Below, piece after piece: positions 17,519 to 29,325 of a DNA stretch of 64,000 bases. Source of the stretch: Bin103 sp002238925 (GTDB lineage Bacteria > Spirochaetota > Spirochaetia > SZUA-6 > Bin103); NCBI GenBank assembly GCA_965208065.1, contig OZ242313.1:4971091-5035090 (forward strand), in the 5' to 3' direction. Position 1 is the first letter of the stretch. The number at the start of each line of letters is the position of its first letter. A program made the position numbers and the translations under genes. The notes under the pieces were generated by a model. It did no database searches, was not told the DNA's origin, and saw only the letters and a list, made by a program, of their open reading frames with translations.

Positions 17519-20233
17519 ATGACTTTCGACCCCCGCAAGCTGCCGAGACACTACGACGCCGCCCGCCGCGAGGAGCACTTCCGCGCTTGGTGGGAGCGGG
17601 CCGGCGTGTACCGCTACGACCCCGATCACACCCGCGAGCAGGCGTTCGTGGTGGACACCCCGCCGCCCACGGTGTCCGGCTCCCTGCACGTCGGCCACGT
17701 GTTCAGCTACACCCAGGCGGACGTGGTGGCGCGCTACCAGCGCATGCGCGGCAAGCACGTGTTCTACCCGATGGGGTGGGACGACAACGGCCTGCCCACC
17801 GAGCGGCGGGTGCAGAACTATTTCCACGTGCGCTGCGAGCCGGGCCTGCCCTACGAACCCGGCCTCGAGTTGCCAATGGCCACCGCCAAGACCTTCAAGT
17901 CGCCGCCGCGCGCGGTGTCGCGGCGCAACTTCATCGAGCTGTGCGCCCTGGTCACCGCCGAAGACGAAAAGGCATTCATGCAGGTATGGCAGACCATCGG
18001 CCTGTCGGTGGACTGGCACGAGGAGTACGCCACCATCGGCGAGGCGAGCCGCCACTTGGCGCAGTACAGCTTTCTCGACCTGCACCGCAAGGGCCACCTG
18101 TACACCGCCGAGGCGCCCACCATGTGGGACGTGGACTTCCGCACCGCGGTGGCGCAGGCCGAGGTGCAGGACCGCCCCACCGCCGGCCACTACCACGACC
18201 TGGCGTTCGGCGTGGAGGGTTCGGAGCGCGAAATCATCATCTCCACCACCCGTCCCGAACTGCTCGCCGCCTGCGTCGGCGTGGCCGCCCACCCGGACGA
18301 CGAACGCTACCGCGACCTGTTCGGAGGGCGCGCCGTCACGCCGCTGTACCGCGCCCGGGTGCCGATCTTCGCCACCGAGCTCGCCGACCCCGAAAAGGGC
18401 ACCGGCATCCTGATGGTGTGTACGTTCGGCGACACCACCGACGTGCAGTGGTGGCAGGAGCAGAAGCTGCCGCTGCGCCAGATCGTGGCACCCAACGGAC
18501 GCCTGCAGGAGGTTACCTTCGGCAGCGGCGACTGGGACAGCACCGACCCCGAGGCCGCGAACCGGTTCTACGCCGAGCTGGCAGGCAAGAACCTGCGCCA
18601 GGCGCGCGCCGCCATCGTCGAACAGCTGCGCCGCCCCGACGGCGCCGCCGCCGGCAACCAGCCGCCGCTACGCGGCGAACCGCGCCCCATCGAACACACC
18701 GTGCGCTACTACGAGCAGGGCGACCGGCCGCTGGAGTTCATCACCACCCGGCAGTGGTTCGTGCGCCTCACCGACAAGCGCCAGGAGTTGATCGAACGCG
18801 GGCGCGAGATCCAGTGGCACCCCCCCTACATGCTCAGCCGCTACGTCAACTGGACCCAGAACCTGCAGTTCGACTGGTGCATCAGCCGGCAGCGCTACTT
18901 CGGGGTGCCGTTCCCGGTCTGGTATCCGCTCGACGACGGCGGTGCGCCCGACTACGACCGCCCGCTGCTGGCCGACAGCGCGGCGCTGCCGGTCGACCCG
19001 CTCACCGACGTGCCGCCCGGTTTCCGGGAGGAACAGCGCGACCAGCCGGGCGGATTCACCGCCGAGGCGGACGTGTTCGACACCTGGTTCACCAGTTCGC
19101 TGACCCCGGAGATCGCCAGCGGCTGGGTGCGCAACCCTCAGCGCCACCGGCAATTGTGCCCGATGGACGTACGCCCGCAGGCGCACGACATCATCCGCAC
19201 CTGGGCGTTCTACACCATCGCCAAGGCGCACCTGCACTTCGGCACCATCCCGTGGCATCACGCGCTGATTTCGGGCTGGATCCTCGACCCCGACCGCAAG
19301 AAGATGTCGAAGAGCCGCGGCAACACGGTCACGCCGCAGCAGATCATCGAGACCCATCACGCCGATGCTGCGCGCTACTGGTCGGCGAGCGCCCGCCTGG
19401 GCGTGGACACCGCCTACGACGAGTCGGTGTTCAAGATCGGCCGGCGGCTGGTAACCAAGCTGTACAACGCCGGCAAGTTCGTGGCCGGCATGGTGGCGGC
19501 GGCGCGCGAGGACTGGGGCGGCGAGCCGCCCGGCGTGGGCATGGTGAGCGAGGAGCTGGACCGCGGCTTCCTGGCCGAGTTGCGCGGCCTGGTGGAACGG
19601 GCCACCGCGGCGCACGACGAGTTCGACTACGCCACCGGGCTGGCGCACACCGAGGCGTTCTTCTGGGACAACTTCACCGACGCCTACATCGAGTTGGCCA
19701 AGAACCGCGCCAAGGGCGACGGCGGTGTCAGTGCGGAGGCGCGCGCTTCGGCGGTGGCTACCCTCGACTTCGCGCTCGGCATGCTGATTCGCATGTTCGC
19801 CCCGGTGCTGCCTTACATCACCGAGGAGTTATGGTCGTGGGACTACGCGCGGCGGGTCCAGGCGGCGCTGAACGGCGCCGAACCGGAAGCGGACGGAACG
19901 CTGCCGGCCGGCTGCTCGGTGCATCGCGCGCCGTGGCCGGCGGCGGCGGAGTTCGACGCGTTTCGCCGGCCCGACAGCGATGCCAGCTTTGCCGCCGCCA
20001 AGGCCTCCCTGGCCGCCATCCACCGCCACAAGACGCAGTCCGGCGTGTCGGTGGCGCGCGCCATCAGTTCCATGCGGCTCGCCGGCCACCCGGGCGCCAT
20101 CCGCGCGGTGGAGCCGGTGACCGGCGACGTGATCAGCGCGGTGCGGGCGGAAGGCTTCGTGCTGGTGGAAGACGACTCGCTTCCGGACGGACAGTTCGTG
20201 GTGCGGGACGCCGAGTTCGCCGCCCGCACCTGA
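17519..20233 (+). CDS. valS: Valine--tRNA ligase
   Basis: A 904-residue class Ia aminoacyl-tRNA synthetase charging tRNA-Val. It shows the HIGH-type motif as HVGH (residues 57-60, in SGSLHVGHVFSYTQADVV), the editing-domain motif STTRPELLAACVGVAAHPDD, the C-terminal catalytic KKMSKSRGN near 592, and the anticodon-binding helical domain. ATG 17519 gives the usual start (MTFDPRKLP); an in-frame TTG at 17498 is possible and neither has a good ribosome site. The C-terminal coiled coil typical of many bacterial ValS proteins is short or missing. First gene of a co-directional run with purN. Confidence 0.95.
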   Translation: MTFDPRKLPRHYDAARREEHFRAWWERAGVYRYDPDHTREQAFVVDTPPPTVSGSLHVGHVFSYTQADVVARYQRMRGKHVFYPMGWDDNGLPTERRVQNYFHVRCEPGLPYEPGLELPMATAKTFKSPPRAVSRRNFIELCALVTAEDEKAFMQVWQTIGLSVDWHEEYATIGEASRHLAQYSFLDLHRKGHLYTAEAPTMWDVDFRTAVAQAEVQDRPTAGHYHDLAFGVEGSEREIIISTTRPELLAACVGVAAHPDDERYRDLFGGRAVTPLYRARVPIFATELADPEKGTGILMVCTFGDTTDVQWWQEQKLPLRQIVAPNGRLQEVTFGSGDWDSTDPEAANRFYAELAGKNLRQARAAIVEQLRRPDGAAAGNQPPLRGEPRPIEHTVRYYEQGDRPLEFITTRQWFVRLTDKRQELIERGREIQWHPPYMLSRYVNWTQNLQFDWCISRQRYFGVPFPVWYPLDDGGAPDYDRPLLADSAALPVDPLTDVPPGFREEQRDQPGGFTAEADVFDTWFTSSLTPEIASGWVRNPQRHRQLCPMDVRPQAHDIIRTWAFYTIAKAHLHFGTIPWHHALISGWILDPDRKKMSKSRGNTVTPQQIIETHHADAARYWSASARLGVDTAYDESVFKIGRRLVTKLYNAGKFVAGMVAAAREDWGGEPPGVGMVSEELDRGFLAELRGLVERATAAHDEFDYATGLAHTEAFFWDNFTDAYIELAKNRAKGDGGVSAEARASAVATLDFALGMLIRMFAPVLPYITEELWSWDYARRVQAALNGAEPEADGTLPAGCSVHRAPWPAAAEFDAFRRPDSDASFAAAKASLAAIHRHKTQSGVSVARAISSMRLAGHPGAIRAVEPVTGDVISAVRAEGFVLVEDDSLPDGQFVVRDAEFAART

Positions 20234-20246
20234 GGCGGGGACTGGC

Positions 20247-20906
20247 GTGGCGGCGCAACCCGGCAACGCCGCGGTGTCGGTGGCGCTGTTCGCCTCCGGC
20301 TCCGGCAGCAACGTTACCGCGCTGCTGGACCGCCGGTACGCCGGCGCGGTGCGGCCGCGCTACTGCTGCCTGATCGGCAACAACAGCGCCGCCCCGGTGA
20401 TGGCGCTCGCGCGCGCGCGCGGCGTGCCCGCCTACCACGTATCCCGGTACACCCATCCGAGCCGTGATGCCTACCTCGCACGCCTGCTGGAGATCCTCGC
20501 GCGGCACGACACCGAGCTGATTGTGCTTGCCGGCTACATGAAACTGCTGCCCAGAGAGATCGTGCGCCGCTGGCGAGAGCGGATTCTGAACATCCACCCG
20601 GCGCTGCTGCCGCGCCACGGCGGGCGCGGCATGTACGGCTTGGCGCCGCACCGCGCGGTGCTGGCCGCCGGCGAGCCGGAAACCGGCGTCACCGTGCACC
20701 TGGTGGACGAGCAGTACGACCACGGGCGCATCCTCACGCAGCAGGCGGTGCCGGTGCTCGCCGCCGACACGCCGCATACGCTGGCGCGCCGGGTGCTGGC
20801 GATGGAGCACGACACCTACTGGCGCGCGGTCGCGCAGGCGGCCGCCGAGGTGGCGGCGGCATCCGAGCACACTGAGCGCACCGAGCCCGCCGAGGCGCTG
20901 CCGTGA
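20247..20906 (+). CDS. purN: Phosphoribosylglycinamide formyltransferase
   Basis: A 219-residue GART enzyme that transfers a formyl group from 10-formyl-tetrahydrofolate to glycinamide ribonucleotide in purine synthesis. SVALFASGSGSNVTALLD binds phosphate. The catalytic segment ILNIHPALLPRHGGRGMYG contains the Asn-x-His pair, and TGVTVHLVDEQYDHGRIL carries the catalytic Asp. The GTG start lies 13 bp after valS, and its end overlaps the next gene by 4 bp. A roughly 20-residue C-terminal tail is extra. Confidence 0.92.
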   Translation: MAAQPGNAAVSVALFASGSGSNVTALLDRRYAGAVRPRYCCLIGNNSAAPVMALARARGVPAYHVSRYTHPSRDAYLARLLEILARHDTELIVLAGYMKLLPREIVRRWRERILNIHPALLPRHGGRGMYGLAPHRAVLAAGEPETGVTVHLVDEQYDHGRILTQQAVPVLAADTPHTLARRVLAMEHDTYWRAVAQAAAEVAAASEHTERTEPAEALP

Positions 20907-21994
20907 GCCGGCGGGTGGTGCGCGGGCGCGGCGCGGTGGCCAACCCCGGCAACCGCTTCGACGGCATCGACCACGTGCCCGATCCGGAGGCGCTGCAGGC
21001 GCAGCACGACGCCGGCGAGCAACCCGAGCGGCCGCGCACCGAGCTGCTGCGCGACACTTCGCGCAGCATCATCACCTACAACGACAGCCCCGACGTCCGC
21101 TTCGACGCCTCCATCAACCCGTACCGCGGCTGCGAGCACGGCTGCTCCTACTGCTTCGCACGGCCCACCCACGAATACCTGGGCATGTCCGCCGGGCTCG
21201 ACTTCGAAACCCGCATCGTGGTCAAGGAAGACGCCGCCGCCCTGCTGCGCGCGGAGCTGGCCCGGCCCGGCTGGCGGCCGCAGACGCTTGGCCTGAGCGG
21301 CATAACCGATCCCTACCAGCCCATCGAGCGCCGGCTGCGCATTACCCGCTCCTGCCTGGAGGTGCTGTGCGAGGCGCGCAACCCGGTAATCGCGATCACC
21401 AAGAACTCTCTGGTAACGCGCGACGTGGACCTGCTGGCCGACTTGGCGCGGCAACGGCTGGCGGCCGTGTGCATCTCCCTGCCCACCATCGATCACGCGC
21501 TGAGCCGGGCCATGGAGCCGCGCACCAGCACGCCGGAGCGGCGCCTGCAGGCGGCCCGGCAACTGGCGGACGCCGGCATCCCGGTGATTGCGCTCGTGGC
21601 GCCGGTCATTCCCGGCCTCACCGACCACGAGATACCGGCCATTCTCGAAGCCGCCCGCGAGGCGGGAGCCACCCATGCCGGCTACGTCACGCTGCGCCTG
21701 CCGTGGGCGGTGGCGCCGTTGTTCACCGCCTGGCTGGAGGAACATCGTCCCAACCACGCGCGCAAGGTGCTGGAGCGGATCCGCGACCTGCGCGGCGGCA
21801 CGCTGTACGAGGCCCGCTTCGGCGAGCGCATGCGCGGATCCGGCGCCTTTGCCGACCTGATCGAGCAGATGTTCCAAGGCGCCTGCCGGCGGGCCGGGCT
21901 CAATGCCGAACGCGTCGACCTGCGCACCGACCTGTTCCGCCGCCCGGCCGGCGATCCGAGTCAACTGACGCTGTTCCCGGAAGCGGACGGATGA
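20903..21994 (+). CDS. PA0069-family radical SAM protein
   Basis: A 363-residue radical SAM enzyme with the SplB/PA0069-type layout. The N-terminus contains NPGNRFDGIDHVPDPEA. The Fe-S motif is CEHGCSYCFARPTHEY (C-x3-C-x2-C), followed by GLSGITDPYQPIERRLRITR and ITKNSLVTRDVDLLADLA. The family is widespread but its substrate is unknown; related SplB repairs DNA spore photoproduct. GTG 20903 overlaps the purN stop and its own stop overlaps the clpS start, so expression is coupled. Confidence 0.88.
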   Translation: MSRRVVRGRGAVANPGNRFDGIDHVPDPEALQAQHDAGEQPERPRTELLRDTSRSIITYNDSPDVRFDASINPYRGCEHGCSYCFARPTHEYLGMSAGLDFETRIVVKEDAAALLRAELARPGWRPQTLGLSGITDPYQPIERRLRITRSCLEVLCEARNPVIAITKNSLVTRDVDLLADLARQRLAAVCISLPTIDHALSRAMEPRTSTPERRLQAARQLADAGIPVIALVAPVIPGLTDHEIPAILEAAREAGATHAGYVTLRLPWAVAPLFTAWLEEHRPNHARKVLERIRDLRGGTLYEARFGERMRGSGAFADLIEQMFQGACRRAGLNAERVDLRTDLFRRPAGDPSQLTLFPEADG

Positions 21995-22353
21995 CCGACA
22001 ATCGCCGGCATGGAGTGCTGCACGCGTTCATGGCCCAGCAGGCCACGCCGCCGGCTCCCGACCCGGTCGACCTCCCGGACAGCGACGAGGAGGTGCGCGA
22101 GCCGCCGCGCTACGAGGTGTTGATGCACAACGACCACTACACCACCATGGATTTCGTGGTCAGCGTCCTGGAAGGAATCTTTTACAAGTCGCCTTCCGAG
22201 GCGACCCGCATTATGCTGGCCATTCATCGCCACGGCGCCGGGCGCTGCGGCGTGTATACCCGCGAGGTGGCGGAGATGAAAGTGGAACAGGTGCACCGAC
22301 TGGCGCGCAAGAACGAGTTTCCGCTGCGTTGCTCGATGCAGGAGGCTCCGTGA
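21991..22353 (+). CDS. clpS: ATP-dependent Clp protease adaptor ClpS
   Basis: A 120-residue N-degron adaptor. The core YEVLMHNDHYTTMDFVVSVL has the N-end-recognising Asn-Asp and hydrophobic pocket residues. HRHGAGRCGVYTREVAEMK and LARKNEFPLRCSM complete the ClpS fold that docks on the ClpA N-domain. ATGA overlap with the preceding radical SAM gene; clpA follows after 82 bp of repeat DNA. It directs proteins bearing bulky N-terminal residues to ClpAP. Confidence 0.95.
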   Translation: MTDNRRHGVLHAFMAQQATPPAPDPVDLPDSDEEVREPPRYEVLMHNDHYTTMDFVVSVLEGIFYKSPSEATRIMLAIHRHGAGRCGVYTREVAEMKVEQVHRLARKNEFPLRCSMQEAP

Positions 22354-22435
22354 TTCGGTGCAAGGCTTCCCGATTTTGTGCAGGACGCCCCGTGATACTG
22401 TGCCAATGCCCGTCCTTGATGCAGGAGGCTCCGTG

Positions 22436-22440
<5 letters not shown>
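22336..22440 (+). repeat. Degenerate ~20-bp tandem repeats spanning the clpS end and clpA ribosome site
   Basis: Five consecutive blocks begin at 22336, 22358, 22378, 22400 and 22419. The first and last share ATGCAGGAGGCTCCGTGAT exactly; the middle three are worn copies (e.g. GTGCAGGACGCCCCGTGAT). The first copy encodes the last five codons and stop of clpS. The last supplies AGGAGG, 7 nt before the clpA ATG. The array appears to have arisen by duplication of a coding end into a ribosome-binding region. Confidence 0.75.
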
Positions 22441-24898
<2,458 letters not shown>

Positions 24899-24914
24899 AC
24901 CGAACAGCCGCCGC

Positions 24915-26060
24915 CTACAGAGGGCGGTCGTACATGCGGTAGTGCTTGTAAACGCGCGCGCCCATCTTCTCCAGCGTGGTGCGCATCGCCACGTTGTCCT
25001 CCAGCACCCACGAGAACTCGCCCTGGTTGAACCCCTTGGCGGTGCCGCGTGTATAGGTCTCGTAGTAGAACACCGCGTCCAGCCCCAGGTTGCGGTACCG
25101 GTGGCGCACGCCGGCGAGCACCACCCGCAGCAGGTCGATGCGGCGCCGGTACCACAGCACCTTGAACACGCCGACCGGAAACAGGCGCCCATTCATGCGC
25201 CGCAGCACCTGGTTGAAATCGGGCACCGCCAGCGAGAAGCCCGCCGGCTCGCCGTCCACGAAGGCAAAGAACGCCAGGTCCGGGTCCAGCACCATCTTCA
25301 GGTCGTCGGCGGCGTAGTCGATCTCGGCGTCCGTAAACGGCACGAACCCCCAGTTCTTTGTCCAGGCGTCATTGTAGATCAGCTTGACCAGCGCCATCTC
25401 GCGGTCGATCTGCTTCAGGTCGGCGCTGCGAATGGTCACGTTGTGGCGGCGCCGCACCAATTCCGCTATCCGAGCCACCTTCGGCGGCACCGGCGTCTCC
25501 GACTCGGCCATATACAGCGCCACCATGTCCTTGGCCTTGGCCAGCCCGGCGCTCTCCAGCAGCCGCGGGTAGTAGGGCGGGTTGTAGGCCATCATGATCG
25601 CCGGCGGGCGGTCGTAAGCGTCGAGCAGGATTCCCAGCGACTCGGCGGTCGATGGGTTCACCGGGCCGCGCAGCCGCTCCATGCCGCGCTCTCTCACCCA
25701 CTGTGCGGCCGCGTCGATCAGCGCACCCGCCACCGCATCGTCGTTCACCGCCTCGAAGAAGCCGAAAAAACCGGTGCGCTCGTCGTGGAAACTGTTGTGG
25801 TGGTGGTCGATGATCGCCGCCACCGTACCGGCCGCGGCACCGTTGCGCCGCGCCAGGAACAGCTCGATCTCGGCGTGCTCGTAGAACGGGTTGCGCACCG
25901 TGTCCAGCTTCTTCTTGAAGTCGCTGATCAGCGGCGGCACCCAGGCGTCGATGCCCCGGTACACCGTCCACGGAAAGCGAATGAAGCGCCGCCGCTCTGC
26001 CGCCGAGCGCACCGGCTGGACGATGATGCCACTGGTCGCGGCTGTGGAGGCGGCGCTCAC
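24915..26060 (-). CDS. GNAT-like N-acyltransferase superfamily protein
   Basis: A 381-residue protein. The N-terminal module (IIVQPVRSAAERRRFIRFPW to AEIELFLARRNGAAAGTVAA) and C-terminal module (FFAFVDGEPAGFSLAVPDFN to VRHRYRNLGLDAVFYYET, then LEKMGARVYKHYRMYD) look like two GNAT folds. The central RGPVNPSTAESLGILLDAYD is well known in an uncharacterised bacterial family annotated as N-acetyltransferase. GTG 26060 is the first plausible start but lacks a clear ribosome site. Convergent with clpA, 16 bp apart. Substrate unknown. Confidence 0.75.
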   Translation of the reverse strand: MSAASTAATSGIIVQPVRSAAERRRFIRFPWTVYRGIDAWVPPLISDFKKKLDTVRNPFYEHAEIELFLARRNGAAAGTVAAIIDHHHNSFHDERTGFFGFFEAVNDDAVAGALIDAAAQWVRERGMERLRGPVNPSTAESLGILLDAYDRPPAIMMAYNPPYYPRLLESAGLAKAKDMVALYMAESETPVPPKVARIAELVRRRHNVTIRSADLKQIDREMALVKLIYNDAWTKNWGFVPFTDAEIDYAADDLKMVLDPDLAFFAFVDGEPAGFSLAVPDFNQVLRRMNGRLFPVGVFKVLWYRRRIDLLRVVLAGVRHRYRNLGLDAVFYYETYTRGTAKGFNQGEFSWVLEDNVAMRTTLEKMGARVYKHYRMYDRPL

Positions 26061-26165
26061 GGTGCGAGCATGGTACGGGCTCGTTCCCCCATGAACAAGC
26101 CGACCGCCAGCGCAGCAACTGAGCAAACTGTCCGCCTGCGGAATGTTCGGTCCAGTTCGCGTACC

Positions 26166-26534
26166 AATCATCTGGCCCTCCCACATGCGGAGGTCGGAGC
26201 AGCACTGCGGAAGGTGCGCGAATCGGACGTCAGTCCGGCGGCGAAGCTGCTGTTTGCGTTCGCCACCCTAACGGCGAGTCGAACCGGCGAGGCTCGACTC
26301 GCTCGGTGGTCCGAGGTCGATCTTGACAAGCGCGTCTGGACCGTACCGGCGGAACGCATGAAGGCCAAGCGCGAACATCGGGTGCCGCTGGCCACGCAGA
26401 CGATGCAGGTACTGGCGGACGCCCAGCGACTGTCTGACGGCTCGGGGCTGATGTTCCCGTCGCCTACCCGATCGGGACCGCTGGGTACGAATACGCTGAG
26501 CCGGCTATGCCACGCGCTTCGGTCTGTGCTGTGA
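26166..26534 (+). pseudogene. Truncated phage-type tyrosine integrase
   Basis: The frame encodes LALPHAEVGAALRKVRESDV, FATLTASRTGEARLARWSEV (catalytic Arg in T-A-S-R-T-G-E), VWTVPAERMKAKREHRVPL and GSGLMFPSPTRSGPLGTNTL, then stops at 26534. The N-terminal core-binding part and the C-terminal half with the His-x-x-Arg and nucleophile Tyr are missing. It is therefore inactive. It marks the left edge of the AT-richer accessory block and is a plausible relic of the element that brought it. Confidence 0.8.
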
Positions 26535-27319
26535 CGCGCGCGGAGCCGGTCATCATGACTGTGGACGGAGCCGACTGCGGCTCCGCCACCGCCGCGCCCC
26601 GTCCCCGACCTTCTCGCACGTGACTCGGGGTCACCGTCAAGACGGTAGACTTGGACGTTCCGACCAGACGCTGAGCGGGGCGGTGCGCATAGCGCCGCGG
26701 GCACCGACTGCAGCGGGGCGCCGGTGACACTCACCTTCGCTTCCCGAGCGCCCGCCCGATCATTGCAGTGGCGGTTCTATGATGACAGTCATCGACGAGA
26801 GCGAGGAGGCCACGACGCATACCCCGCGAGCAACGCCGCTGGCGCGTCGCCGACAACGCGGTCACCGGCACGATCGTCAACGACGATCCGTTGCCGGGGG
26901 CTTGGCAGGCGCGATTCAGGCACGCGGTTGCCATCCAGATGCCTGGTTCACGCGTCAAGACTGTCCCTCCGCTCCGGTTCGCCCGGGTCCACTCGACACT
27001 CGGCGATTCGTCATGCTCCCGTTCTCGCCTCGGATGAGGTCGTACCAAACCAACCAGGTTTGGTGTTCGTCGTAGAATATCCCTTCGAAGCCAACGCAGA
27101 TACCGGCTCATACTCTTCGTCGATACGTATCTCCAGACAAAGGTTCATCGTTGGAGTCTGATTTCCCTGTCCCATGCTCGGAGCCAAAGCGATCATAGTA
27201 GCCTGGATTCGAGAGGTCGCGGCTCCCTCCTGGGACGACATCAAGCTCAGCATCGACCGAAGCATCACAAGGGCAGCCGTCGTGGTCCTGCTCGGCTGCG
27301 CGAAGTTGCTGTGGGCAGG
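26535..27319. other. Long non-coding/decayed region
   Basis: No intact gene. On the plus strand, 26846-26925 encodes VADNAVTGTIVNDDPLPGAW and ARF, which matches the short linker between Calx-beta repeats and the barrel of autotransporters (consensus around TGTIxNDDPLPxAWxARFGR). It is followed by frame loss. So a piece of an autotransporter gene of the type seen at the left end of the window once lay here. The rest shows nothing I can support. Confidence 0.45.
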
Positions 27320-27348
27320 TTGACTCTCCCGCGCCGAATTGGTAACCA
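27320..27348 (+). promoter_or_regulatory. Candidate sigma-70-type promoter for the lipoprotein gene
   Basis: TTGACT (27320-27325), a 17-bp spacer, then TAACCA (27343-27348), placed 15 bp before an ATG with a good GGAGG ribosome site. The -35 match is good, the -10 only fair. Confidence 0.35.
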
Positions 27349-27363
27349 GTCATCGGAGGAAAT

Positions 27364-28038
27364 ATGAGGGCAAGCGTATTGGCAGTGTTCGGGGCGATCA
27401 GTTTCGTGGCATTGTTCCTCGGGTGCAAGGTGGAAGTAAAGACCGAAATAGCGTTCTCAGACCTTCTGAATGAAGGCGAATCAAAGTTTATTCCGGGGGA
27501 GATTCTCGTAGAAGTAGCGGCTTGCGACGACTTTGAGGATTCGCGCCAGCCATCGGATTCTCTCGTTGAGGCGCAGGAGCTGATACCAAGGATCTTCCCG
27601 GATGCTGAGTTTGTCGAGTGCTACGAGAGGATGTTTGAGGCAACGGCACGGTTTAGCACTTTGGTTATGTTTGACAGAGAAGTTGACCAAGAGTTCGACT
27701 CGCAATCTCACATCAATATCTTTTCGGGCGGCAATACGTTCTTAATGATGGTGGGGATGCCCGAATCTATCCGACAGTCCATAAAGAGAGCTGACGATGA
27801 TAGCTTTGTATCTCTGGATTACGGAATGACGATTACGATGGTAAACGACACGACGGAGAGGGTGTCGTTCAGCGTTGTCGCTGCCTACGTCGGTGGGATC
27901 CCGAGCGTTTCGGGGAGTTGGAATGTGGACCCAGGAGGAGCCTTTGATATCCGTCTGTCTGATGTTTCCGTTGATCAAATCATAGAACAGGGATGGGCAC
28001 GGGTGCTTCACCGAGAGCCAGACCCTCGGCACGAGTAG
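27364..28038 (+). CDS. Putative lipoprotein of unknown function
   Basis: A 224-residue protein with a lipoprotein signal: MRASVLAVFGAISFVALFLG then Cys21 (LFLGC lipobox), so it should be lipid-anchored after processing. The mature part begins KVEVKTEIAFSDLLNEGES and contains mixed alpha/beta sequence with DYGMTITMVNDTTERVSFSV and GGIPSVSGSWNVDPGGAFDI. I do not recognise the fold. ATG 27364 is preceded by CGGAGGAAAT. AT-richer than the chromosome around it. It sits inside the island after the integrase relic and may be cargo. Confidence 0.75.
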   Translation: MRASVLAVFGAISFVALFLGCKVEVKTEIAFSDLLNEGESKFIPGEILVEVAACDDFEDSRQPSDSLVEAQELIPRIFPDAEFVECYERMFEATARFSTLVMFDREVDQEFDSQSHINIFSGGNTFLMMVGMPESIRQSIKRADDDSFVSLDYGMTITMVNDTTERVSFSVVAAYVGGIPSVSGSWNVDPGGAFDIRLSDVSVDQIIEQGWARVLHREPDPRHE

Positions 28039-28494
28039 TATTGGATGCTCCCAAGAGTACCATCGGCGACAACTCTCACTGCGGGATTCGGATTCGGGCC
28101 CATGGCAACCTGCCAATTTGTATCGCGGTTGATGTGTGTATTACCTTCGAATTTGGTGCCCAATAGAAACGTCGGCTGGCGACGCAGGAACGTAGAGCGA
28201 TGGCTGGAGGATCTGCCGGCGGCATAGGCCGTAACCTTTTGGGCGCACCGGGACCGGATGTGATCCCATCCGCCGGGGCCCGGGACATCGGCAACTCGGC
28301 GATTGCCAAACCCGGTGCCGCCGACGTCCTGCTGCGAATACGACGGTGGATCGTATCGTTAGTGCGTCAGTTGCCTTGACAATTCGAGCGGCTCACAGTA
28401 TACCTCGCCGTGGGGCGGAGCCCGCCCCACGGCGAGCAGTTCGCGGCGGACGACGCCGCACCTCCGGCGCGACCGCATGCAATAACGACTTTCG
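28039..28494. other. Intergenic region containing a perfect long hairpin
   Basis: Apart from the hairpin at 28404-28436, I see no gene or clear promoter. The sequence changes from AT-rich near the lipoprotein gene to GC-rich around the hairpin and back again at the DUF2971 gene, so it may be a junction between separately acquired pieces. Confidence 0.4.
28404..28436. repeat. Perfect 15-bp inverted repeat with 3-nt loop
   Basis: CTCGCCGTGGGGCGG (28404-28418), loop AGC, then its exact reverse complement (28422-28436). There is no T-run, so it is not a standard terminator. It lies 58 bp before the DUF2971 start and could be a recombination/transposon end, a protein-binding site, or an RNA structure in the leader. 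Confidence 0.75.
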
Positions 28495-29325
28495 ATGAGC
28501 AGTTTGTACAAGTACGTTTCTATTGAACGTTTGAGGGGAATCCTAAGTGAGTATAAAATCAGGTTCACGCAACCGGGAGCCTTCAACGACCCGTTTGAGC
28601 TAGTCCCGCTACTGCTAGTTCCAAATGGCATTGCTCCTCAGGGATATAGAACGTACAAGTTTGACCTTAACGCACCTCGGCGGTCTGATGCGGCGACTAA
28701 TGCCCGGGTCGGCGTAGACCGTTGTAGCGACCACCACTCCCGAGATCTGCGCGAGTCTTTGAATCGTGAAGTTGGCTTCCTAAGTTTGTCAAGAACTTGG
28801 AATTCGCTTCCCATGTGGGGTCACTATGCTGACAGCTATTCTGGTGCAGTTATTGAGTTCGATGGTGATCACGAGTTCTTCAGTAGCGCCTTTGAAATTC
28901 TGTACTCATCCCATCGCCCTATCCGAGACTGGAGGTCGTACTCAAGGGCACCGATTCCGATTTCCGAAATGTGTGAGAAATCAGTTGAGTGGGACTTCGA
29001 ACAGGAAGTTCGGGTCGCTAGAGTTCTGTCAGATTGTCAGCTTATACCAGATTGTCAATCCAGCCGTCAGATTCCCGACTTCCCTGTATTTGTGGCGGAC
29101 ATTCCTCGCGAGTGCATAAAGAGGGTCATTCTCGGCGAGAGGTCCGATGATAGCGTCGAGGTTTGTCGTTTGATTGGCGAGAACAGTGAAATTCGAGTCG
29201 ACCAAGCGGTTATCAATCACTGGGATTACAACCTCGAACTACGTCCAATCTTTCGCGCACCCCGAAGCGGGAAGGAAGTAGGCTTGTTTGCGGTTCGGAA
29301 CTATCGGGACTTCCCCCGACTATAG
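28495..29325 (+). CDS. DUF2971 domain protein
   Basis: A 276-residue member of DUF2971. The N-terminal signature LYKYVSIERLRGILSEYKIR then FTQPGAFNDPFELVPLL is followed by FLSLSRTWNSLPMWGHYADS and YSGAVIEFDGDHEF, the family's conserved core. The molecular activity is not established; members are frequent in phage-defence and mobile regions. AT-rich relative to the flanks. ATG 28495 has no strong ribosome site. Stand-alone gene in the island. Confidence 0.82.
   Translation: MSSLYKYVSIERLRGILSEYKIRFTQPGAFNDPFELVPLLLVPNGIAPQGYRTYKFDLNAPRRSDAATNARVGVDRCSDHHSRDLRESLNREVGFLSLSRTWNSLPMWGHYADSYSGAVIEFDGDHEFFSSAFEILYSSHRPIRDWRSYSRAPIPISEMCEKSVEWDFEQEVRVARVLSDCQLIPDCQSSRQIPDFPVFVADIPRECIKRVILGERSDDSVEVCRLIGENSEIRVDQAVINHWDYNLELRPIFRAPRSGKEVGLFAVRNYRDFPRL

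Noticed and set aside
17587..20373. 928-codon frame overlapping valS
   Set aside because: Arg-rich shadow of valS in the next frame, without motifs.
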